From Petrosia ficiformis (lineage: Eukaryota > Porifera > Demospongiae > Haplosclerida > Petrosiidae), in NCBI GenBank assembly GCA_947044365.1, contig OX345648.1, positions 1,944,501 through 2,008,500 of the forward strand: DNA of 64,000 nucleotides. Reading direction: 5' to 3'. Each line of letters starts with the position of its first letter. Positions within the stretch are counted from its first letter, which is position 1. The notes beneath the pieces are model-generated. The model saw nothing but the letters and a program-made list of their open reading frames with translations. It ran no database searches and had not been told where the DNA came from. Positions 55,354 to 64,000 of the stretch are shown here, piece after piece. The translations under genes and the position numbers were made by a program.

Positions 55354-58300
55354 TTAATTATGTTCTTTTCTATAATTATTATAATTGCAGTCAAAGTGAA
55401 CATAAAAGATGGCTACAGTAAGATTCACAAATGTGTACAAAACAAACCTCCTTGCTGCATCTTCTAGTTTAGCTGACATCAGAAGTTCTTGCAAATCTTC
55501 TTTTTGTTTGTTTGGATTTTTGCTTATCCATGTTTTAACTATATCAAGGATTTGAGTCTGCTTATCACTTGTAGACCTAGTTATAGCAGCAATCTCGTCT
55601 TTTGGCAGTTCCATCACCGAAGCTAGATAATTAATATTGCACTTAATGAAATTACAGCATCGTACAATATCAGTATGTGGTATGTTGTCCACATCTGGAG
55701 GTTGAATAGCTGGCAAACTCGGAGGAAGTGTTTCAGAATGAGAGTTTACGGGAGAAGATTCTGGGCGAGAGTTAGTGGAACGACTTCGGGCCGACCAACT
55801 ATCATCATGTTGAAACTATAATCCAAGGGAGAAGGTTAGATTGCACATATAGAGTGAAAATATAAGTAGTTTCTAAATAATTTTGTTCTATTAATAATTA
55901 AGGTTTCAATCCTTGAAGGCATACCTATTCACCACTGTTATTTAGTGATAAATGTTTGGGAAGAGTATTCTACAAATTTCAATGTTTTCATAATATGTAT
56001 AATTATTATTAATGTGCAATATATATTTACAAACCATTCTCAATTAATTAACGAGATGACATTTTCATGCATTATATAGACACGAATATTTTTTCATCAA
56101 GATGATTGCATATGGAACCTGTCAAGATAAGGGTATATATATGCTATATTGTTTATAATGTGGTTTGGAGGTTTTTGTCTGATTTATCAGGTTTCTGGCC
56201 TCAGGTTCGAATGTTTTAAGTTGCATAGCATCCCTTCACAAATTAATGGGTTAATTTAATTAACCTTCATTTGGTTACATAGTATCAATAAAATATATGT
56301 ATTAATAATATTCTCCTAGCTAAGACTATCAGTCAATCACTGGTTTCTTTTTTTCGCTAGGTAATGTTTACTAGTAGTAATTTATGTCTTGATATGGATC
56401 CACATTTATACTGACTAGTAGCACTTTCATTTTTAATTAATGTACAAACTAATTGCTTTGGAATGTACAAGTACCATCTGTTGTTTTTACAGGTGTTAGA
56501 ATGGGGATGATAATAATACACCACAGGTTGTACCTACAATACTATACTAATATGTATTCTATTAATAATTATTATTTTTGTTACTATGCTTTATTATGAC
56601 ATGTACTTCATATACTACTAGTCAATATAGATCAAGATGCAATGAAACTAGTACTTATACATATTTCAAAAACACATCAGCAACAAAGAAAGTAAATTTA
56701 CATAAGAACTCCTGTAACCAGCTGAAAGTTAAAATAATCTATTCCTTCTTACAGTATTGGACCACAACCTTGAACTGCTTTTAAAGGTCTGATAATTTAG
56801 ATGGAGATCTGTGAACCATACTATAACTCCACCCCTGATACAATACAGGCAATCAATTGCAAAACTCCAAAACTAAGATACAAACTAAGGATTTTAGGTT
56901 TTTAATCTAATGGTGTTCAAACTGACTTGAATGGACATTTATATATAAGGCAGAAGCAATAATTGTTTAACCCCTTTTAACTTACACCATCAAGTGAGGT
57001 TGCACCACCATTCGATTCATCACCTGCCCTTCTGTAAAATATAAACATAAAACCTAAAATACTATTCTATTTATGGCAATTATTGCTTGACTCACTTTTC
57101 AGCCAGCTGAATTGTTTTTACTTTTTGAACAAATTTCTCATTTTCAAGTAACAAATCAATTAATTTGTCAACAGAGGTGGAATCCTGAAATTTATCTTCA
57201 CTTTCTATTTCCTCTAGTACTTGCTTCATTGGTGAACTGTGCTTCTTCTGATGGTGAACTTGGATTAGATGAGGAGCAGATTGAGAACGCTTGGGAGTAG
57301 GCTGACGAGCAGTACTTTCTTCTAGAGGTTGCTGAGGCTATACAGATAAAAGATTAAGTAAAACCTGCTCCCTAAAATTGAACTTACGGGATTGGAAGAT
57401 ACACGTCTCTTCCTCAGGAGCTATATTTACAATAGGAAAAATGTCTGTTAATTCTTTATCAAACAAAATATGTAACACTTACAGTGTCTGATCTATAGCT
57501 ATCCATATCACACTCATCGTGATCAGCTTTTATTCTGTGAAAAGAAATTGTGAGTGATCATAAACATTTCTAAAGAGGGTTTTAATTGATCACATAATAA
57601 AGTCTTTTTAAGGTTTTCAATCCATGCTTAATCTGTCACTTATTTATTCAGGCTGCACAGATCCCCCCCTGTGCGTAATCATAATCATTATATAAGTATG
57701 TATACATGCAGTGTAACTACTTAAATTGAAAGTAAAGTGATGGAATAATGCTTACTGCTTGGCCAACTTTAACAACTTCAGTGTTTGAAGGTGATGAACA
57801 AGTTCATCACGTCTACCATCTTGTTGATTCCAGTCAAGTAGAAAACTGGAGACTGGTTTACCCAGTTTGTGAGGATTTTGTAATATTTCTTCCCATTGTA
57901 TTTTTCTCCCTAGCAGAGCTGCTAATTCTCCTCCATATCCCACTTCAATTTGCTGTGATATCTGCACAATTTCTTTTTCTGAGATTTCATTGCTCTGTAA
58001 TAATTGTATAAAGAAGAACAAGCGCAATATAATTATAATTATAATAATTATTAAAAGAAATTCTGATTTCATTCAATTTGCATCACAAACTAATTTTTTG
58101 CTAGTAATTTATCATAAACTATGTATCCTTACATAATTCCACAATACCTTGGCACTTTGTAATACTTGTTGGAACCAATAAGATTCTTCTTCCTCCAAGT
58201 CACGGAACTGTTGCCTCAATTGACAGCATGTCTTATTTTCACTGGTTTTGTCCAAGTAGTGTGGATTTTCAGCTGATCTACACTTATCTGATATACACAG

Positions 58301-61300
58301 AAATGTAAATTCATTTCTGTGTATCTTTTTAGCTTGTGTGTCATCGGAAGGAAAGCTTTGATAAAAGCATTCATCTACTTCCTTGCAGCTTCTATCCAGT
58401 AGAACAAGAAGATTTTGGCATGATTTTCTAAAATGGGACATTTGATTATCAGGTGATTCACATGTTTTGTCAACTTGAATGGCATAAGGCAATTCTGTGA
58501 GTGTCACAAAATTATATTGTTTATCATCAGGTGTAAATTCAAATACAACACGATTGCGATATATTCCTTTTTCAAAGTACAGTTTGCATACTTCAAAACT
58601 GGCAATGGTTGATACTAGACGAGTGAAATATCCGGGTGTTACAAACTTTGTGCTGAATGTGATGTGTAGAGGTGTTGCTCTCATACTACCTGCAGTTGTA
58701 GGTGCAGATAAATCTCCAGGGAATAATGGCAATACTGAAGGAACAAAATACTGTGGAGCGTCGAGATCATAATATTCCTGGGTTTCAACTTTGGCAGCTA
58801 GACGAAAATGGATAAGTAATTCCATCATACCTTCAGGAGTAAGATCTGTACATTCACTCCACAAAGCAACATAAAGTGGTTGTACGAGAATACCTTTTTC
58901 ACGTAGTAATCTCCACATTTTGTTGCTGGTGTTAGGGATTTCTCTTCCTCGGAGAGTTAGTATTTTGCTGAGAGATTCAACAAACCATTTGGGATTTAAA
59001 ATCACTTTATGTTTAAAACTCTTGACCTGAGGGTAGAATAGTATTACCCCTAGATCATGATAGAACATGAGAACTTTGTGAATATATTTTGCTTCAATTT
59101 TACAAGCAATCCCAATGGCTTTTGCCTCATTGAAGCTGATAACATTTTTAGACTCTTTTGAAAATATCTGCAACACTTTGCGAAAAAGAACCCAACTGAC
59201 AGGAGTCTTAACTACCAGGTTTTTAGTAGCAAATTGGCGGATAATTTTATGCAATTTTCTAAATTCAGAATCTGTTCGAGCACGACTATTATCAACAATG
59301 AGGATTTCTTCATTATCAAGAATCTCATAATAAGCTTTCTCGCCACAATACTTATCAAAATCCTCAATAACTTTTCGTTTCTGTTCCTCATTTAGTAAGT
59401 CGCCATGTGTACCAATACCCAAAATACGAGGGTATTCTACAAGACCTCCTTTCTTTGTTTTTCTTGAAAGGTGTGAGTGAATGGTTGCCATCCATCGATC
59501 AAGAAGCTCAATAATAGTCATATTGCTCTCCTCTCCAGGAATTACTGTGCCTGCTTCATACTGAATTGACTTCCATGTTTGTTGAAAATCTTTTGATGCA
59601 TCAAAGAGAAGAAGGAACATGGTACGAGGAGTGAGAAATGCTGGAAGTACCTCTAAAAATACTGGCTGACCTCCACAATCCCAAACATGAAAAAAGGGAC
59701 TCAGACGTTTTAACTGAATATCGTATGTTGTAATCTGCTCTGCTCGACTGATGGCTTTTTTAAGATAGAATTCAACTTTTGTAGTCTCCACTTCTTTCAC
59801 TTGCTCTTCTTTTACTTCAGACGATGGGACTGATGAATTACCTTCATATAACGCTCTAACAGACTTGACTTCGCTAACTGACTTAACACTTTCAACGAGT
59901 TGTTCCACACTGTGTAAGTCATGATACACTGTAGCAAGAAGTTTTGCAACTTCATCAAGTTCATCTTCTTCATTAACATCTTTCCAGTCTCCTGTTGACC
60001 AACCATAACTGACTGGTCTTACTTCAGCAACCTGTGTGCTGGTACTCTCTCGGATGAAAGGCAGCTTCTTTAGACCTCGAACAAGACTAGTTTTCCCAAC
60101 TCCAGCTGGGCCCAGTAACATAATACGAGCATAAGCTATATCCACTTCTGTTGTCATTGCATTTCTTGCATCTGAAAATTATTATGTACAAAATAACTAT
60201 GTCAATAATTGAACAATACAAAACAAGTATCCCTATGAATGCTTGTGATGTCGAGTAATCATGGCTGACTGTCTTATGCCTGAGCACAACTGCTTATTAT
60301 AGTTATTATTTTGATTCTTACTTTTGGAAGTTTCTTGCAGAAAACATTTCACATATATAAAACATCTAGTAGCAAGTTGCAGTAGCTATGTAAACTACAG
60401 GTCTGCTCGAGCATGCGTTCTATTTGCGTCACGCCCATTAATTGACTGAGAACGAGTACTCGAGTACGAGTCTGACTCGACTACGAAGAGGGGTATGTAC
60501 TTCGAAATTAGGACTGCGTTCCTAGCGTTACGTAATAAGCAAATGGTTACAGTTTTTCGGCTGCCCTTTGGCAGAGAACGCGCCGCCTTGCCGTCCATGA
60601 AATATTCAATGACCCGCCCATGCAATCTCGGTGGAAGCATTGTAGCTGAGACATTTCGATATTGTGGATGTAGCTGGTACCAACATGTGGTTGGGTCATT
60701 TTGTTTGTCCAAAATGGAGAATGCTGTATTTCACTTAGTCCTATGAAATGGCGGTAACTTTCGAGTCCCGGTTAGCAAGTTGCTAGAATGTTGGAAAAGG
60801 AGCCATGTTTAGGGTACAGAAAGCGAACAATAGCTGAAAATTGCCAAAAACATGCTATGGGTTAACTATGTATATATAATAATTATATATATATATATAT
60901 ATATATACAATGCATATTTGATCGTGTGACAAAAATTATTATTATAATTATAGATTCTACCCTGTTGAAAGCAATCATAGGGATAGCCCTGCATGCCATA
61001 AAAACTCACCATCATATGTGAGCACACTTTGAGGCTATAAAAAAAGGATTGTAATATTCGAAATTGTGCAATTTCTTCTGCCACACTTAGTAGCTAAAAT
61101 TTACATACCTGGAAAGTAAATCTGAAACCTTTTGTGGGAAATTCATGTTTGGGAATTTCTGGTGTCTATGATTATGAAAAACCAAGTAGCAAATTATATC
61201 TCTATCATTGATGTGTGCACACACAAATAGCAAGACTAAGTAATACATTTCCAAAATTAATAGCAATATAATAATTGTGAGGACTTCTTAATTGGTGATC

Positions 61301-63598
61301 ACGATTTGATTCATGATTGTAGTATTTTTATTTTCAGAAAATATAGTTGCACAAAAATTATAATGTTGGATGAATGAACTGACAAGAATGGCACCTCAAA
61401 GATGGAAGGAGGTAGAGAGACAAATCTACACTGTTACCATGAAATAATTATGATTCTATTATCAAAGCATGAGACAAGAGTTGCAGAAACAATTCAAGAA
61501 GCAAACTAAACCACATTCAAGAACTCGCTAGATGTTTATCAGTAAAATCTACATTACACACTAAACATGTCTGTTAATGAGAAAGCAATATTCTAATTCT
61601 AAACCTGGCTTGCTTTGCTCAACCCTCTGATGATTATCACCAATTTTGTCTAGTTATATAAACTGTGGGTTTATCCTGAATGGTGATTGTAATCAAATTC
61701 CTCTGAGAATCATTAGTCTCAGATTACTATTTCAACTGAAGTACACTACTATACCACTCCTTGTTTGCAAGTGGGGAGGAAGCAGATTTATTTATACATT
61801 TATCTATGACATAATACTGAAATGCAAGGGGTAGTAACAATAATATTCATACACATTCCGTCACAAGTCAGCTGGAGGTGGGTTATAAGCAAGAGAAAAA
61901 GGTAAAACTAGACTCTGACAATCCAACTAATGTACACCCCATGCACTGTCTAAATAACAATAATTATGTATAGTCAAGTAAGTAATGTTAAGAGCATTGG
62001 CCATATAAAGCCCTGAGATTTAATAAAAAGAGATGTTATGTTGTTCGAGATTTAAGTCACTTTATCATATAGGCAAAGCCCAACCTACAATAAATCAACC
62101 TCCAATGGTATGTTATACATACTTGTATACTAATAATTAGCTTCATCCACTTACTGTTTGCTATAATCCAGTTACACAAATCCAATGTGAGAATTAATGA
62201 AATAATGACTTGTTAACAGTGAGACTTGATTACTTACCTCTGGATCCTAATAGGACATAATTAAGTGAAACAAAGCATTTTACATAATTATAATAACTTA
62301 CTTCCTAAATAAATCATGTACGTAACAAAACATAACAGTAAAAAGAGAAAAGACAAAGTAGATTTACTGCAGAACTATACAGTTAAATAGTAACTTACTT
62401 TCTACAATTATCGTTTCAGCAAAATCCAGCAAAATACATGGGTGATAAATGAATGTCTTAAAGGATGATGTTAGCATACAATGGACCAACTTACCAACTA
62501 TTGATCCAATTTTGATTCAAGCGGTGAAAAACGAAAAGTTCATATGTAAACACAGTATAAGTAATATTGTATTTGCTTACCACCTAAAACATGTTAATTA
62601 ATGAGGTAAGGAGAATAGGTATTATAAACACACGTAAGTATTGCAATTTGGATTGTGACTTACCATCTATAATCAGTCCAAGCAAAGTAAGCAGATAAAG
62701 ACAATATTAAATAACATTAAATGTGTATAAATTTAAACTCACAATCTATGTATCCATTTAAGACAGAAGTAAAAAAAAAGAAATAAATAATTAAATTTCA
62801 TTCAGGCACAGAATCATGCACTCACCGGCTATATTGGCAGTGAGAGAGCCAGAGAGAGAGAGAGGGAGAGAGAGATAGATACATACTTGCATAACAATAA
62901 AATACTTGCTATTTGCTTACCTCCTATATATAATAATTCGCAAATACAATGAAAGAAAAAGTGAAATTTAATATCAATTGTAACAGCAGTTATTTTTTCT
63001 TACTCACCGTCTAGTTTTTTAATGAAATAATAAAATAAAATAAATTTGCTAAAGCAAAACACTTTTATACTTACGAATGGCTGTGTTGTAAATCAACGAA
63101 TGAATACAAGCAGTTTTGAAAAGTAAACATGAATGTATGCAAGTTAATTATACATATATAATTATTATTTTCACTTACCCTCTAAATTAATCACATAGTT
63201 CAAGTAGCAATGAAAGGGAAAATTTAAATTGTAATGTCATGCATTTACATCATATATAGTCACTTACCTTTTAATAATGAATGATTTCAACCAGCAAAGG
63301 GGTGAGAGTGAAGCAATTATTAATTTTGTATAATTATAAACATATTTAGAATCACTTACCCTTCTCTGTTAACATTGATCACAAGATGTTCAGCAATCAG
63401 AGAATATATATTCATGTTGAAAAAATAAAACATGCATGTATTTGTAAGTGAAAAAAACAATAATTAATTTGTGTAAAATATTTTGATAAATCTTTCCTTG
63501 TTTTTGTGAATGATTATTCTTATAGCACAGGGAGTAATTTGAATATTGAGTAATAAATATTATATAATCTATTACATTCATAAACTCACACTAGCCAT
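55354..63598 (-). CDS. Roc-COR GTPase with two Death-superfamily domains and a micro-exon leader
   Basis: Exons from 5': 63590-63598, thirteen micro-exons (separate entry), 61109-61121, 58148-60171, 57756-57994, 57483-57534, 57388-57420, 57096-57337, 56986-57031, 55354-55815. All junctions agree in phase and the frame closes at 1,056 residues. Residue numbers: P-loop GPAGVGKTS (~45), Roc G3 WDCGGQPVF (~188), G4-like GTHGD (~279), COR from ~340 to ~690, a Death-like helical domain at ~700-778 (ELAALLGRKIQWEEIL), a Ser/Pro linker, and a Death domain at ~945-1025 (DIVKTWISKN). Roc-COR proteins are dimeric GTPase switches; the Death modules suggest signalling in cell death or immunity. About 140 residues separate P-loop and G3, far more than a typical small GTPase. 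The last ~30 residues before the stop may be intron read-through. Confidence 0.8.
60945..61010. mobile_element. Fragment of MITE family B
   Basis: ccctgttgaaagcaatcata and gggatagccctgcatgcca match the right end of family B. It lies in the intron between 60171 and 61109 and carries a splice-like 25-nt block that would introduce a stop. Confidence 0.5.
62238..63598 (-). other. Micro-exon array encoding the N-terminus of the Roc-COR protein
   Basis: Blocks on the minus strand, each AG|block|GTAAG or GTGAG: 63590-63598 (start), 63360-63365, 63179-63181, 63075-63080, 63008-63010, 62921-62923, 62826-62828, 62743-62745, 62664-62666, 62581-62583, 62495-62497, 62399-62401, 62302-62304 and 62238-62246. 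Lengths are 9, 6, 3, 6, nine 3s and a final 9. The codons read MASRRRPFTEPIMVLKEDPE and continue in frame into exon 61109-61121 (IYFP plus one base). Intron halves before each acceptor share a TTCATTG-like stretch, as if copied from one ancestral unit. A further homologous site at 63268-63270 has lost its acceptor AG. Confidence 0.6.
62846..62880. repeat. (GA)n run between micro-exons
   Basis: gagagagagagggagagaga within the intron 5' of the 62826-62828 block. On the coding strand it becomes a CT-rich tract before that acceptor. Confidence 0.85.
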
Positions 63599-63639
63599 TG
63601 TTGCAATATGTCGAATCTACTAGATCCTGAGGTAATCAT

Positions 63640-63692
63640 AAGAATACATATATATATAATTATATATATATTATATATATATATATATATTA

Positions 63693-63725
<33 letters not shown>
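63640..63725. repeat. (TA)n microsatellite
   Basis: A TA run with ATTA interruptions, immediately 5' of the Roc-COR gene start and next to a MITE C copy. Confidence 0.9.
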
Positions 63726-63732
<7 letters not shown>

Positions 63733-63735
<3 letters not shown>

Positions 63736-64000
63736 ACCGGCTCTGCGAAAACCAGTCTTATGGATCAGGATTTCAAAATTGATTTTTTTGTCTTACCTGA
63801 ATAGAGCATTAAATTAGCTGTATATTATACATCCCAATCATATAAAAGACAAAGGTACAGCGAGCGATTAAACCATGGTAGTCACAAATTAAATTAATTT
63901 TTTAACCATAGGAAAATTAATGTTTAGCAATTTATTTAGCAGTGGCTAGCGAAGTACAGAGGTCTCCAAGACTTGCTAAAGGTATCAGAAAACAGGTAAG
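63733..64000. mobile_element. MITE family C copy, cut by the window edge
   Basis: It begins gtgaccggctctgcgaaaac and matches the interior of 12509-12928 (cctgaatagagcattaa, accatggtagtcacaaat, agcagtggctag). The right end lies beyond the window. It sits about 135 bp upstream of the Roc-COR start codon, in the presumed promoter. Confidence 0.8.

Noticed and set aside
60395..60746. Overlapping open frames of 83-105 codons on both strands in a less AT-rich intron patch
   Set aside because: No recognisable domain on either strand and no splice sites linking them to the Roc-COR gene. Probably an unrecognised repeat or promoter-like patch.
60998..61040. Extra 25-nt exon between 61109 and 60171
   Set aside because: It has AG and GTGAG borders, but inclusion would shift the phase and add a stop, and it lies in a MITE B fragment.
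1..64000. tRNA, rRNA or other structured RNA genes
   Set aside because: No cloverleaf with A and B boxes or rRNA-like sequence was noticed on reading; a covariance search was not possible, so absence is not proven.

Overview
The window looks like nuclear DNA of an early-branching animal, most plausibly a demosponge such as Amphimedon. It is strongly AT-rich, its genes are split by many short GT-AG introns, it carries Roc-COR and Death-domain proteins and mu-class glutathione transferases, and it is dense in small palindromic transposons. Species identity is an inference from gene content.

Layout. 1-3,730 (minus): the 5' part of a gene that runs off the left edge, visible only as two tandem arrays of 3- to 6-nt micro-exons behind a 9-nt first exon. 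4,112-13,208: a 9.1-kb pogo-type DNA transposon flanked by TA, whose exons join in one frame into transposase, an AT-hook repeat tail and a Ulp1 protease; a PHD finger follows after a one-base frame break. 13,646-21,330 (minus): two mu-class GST genes. The first intron of the second holds a complete 3.6-kb IS3-like transposon (TTTTAA target duplication) with two divergent genes, an integrase-core transposase and a protein ending in a HECT-like lobe. 23,930-47,182 (plus): one 17-exon gene of 1,841 residues with the order Death, CARD-like, unknown helical domain, repeat linker, coiled coil, ankyrin, Roc, COR, Death, basic tail. Its introns hold tetranucleotide arrays, a decayed Ty3/gypsy-type relic and many MITEs. 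49,752-50,134 (minus): the last exon of a cysteine-free destabilase (i-type lysozyme-like) protein. 55,354-63,598 (minus): a second Roc-COR gene with two Death-superfamily domains, closing in frame over 22 exons at 1,056 residues.

The most unusual feature is the 5' end of that last gene. After ATGGCTAGT|gtgagt come 13 blocks of the form AG|3, 6 or 9 nt|GTAAG/GTGAG spaced about 65-110 bp apart. Read in order they give a 20-residue leader that joins in frame to a 13-nt exon and then to the Roc exon. Every block is a multiple of three, so any subset could be skipped without breaking the frame. The same array, with corresponding residues, occurs twice at the left edge. A fourth copy of the promoter and first exon sits at about 52.3 kb.

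Functionally the window combines candidate innate-immune or cell-death signalling genes (two Roc-COR/Death genes and a lysozyme-like gene) with detoxification genes (two GSTs). Symmetric exon duplication recurs in the micro-exon leaders, in twelve AT-hook exons, and in the linker and coiled-coil exons of the Death-Roc gene.
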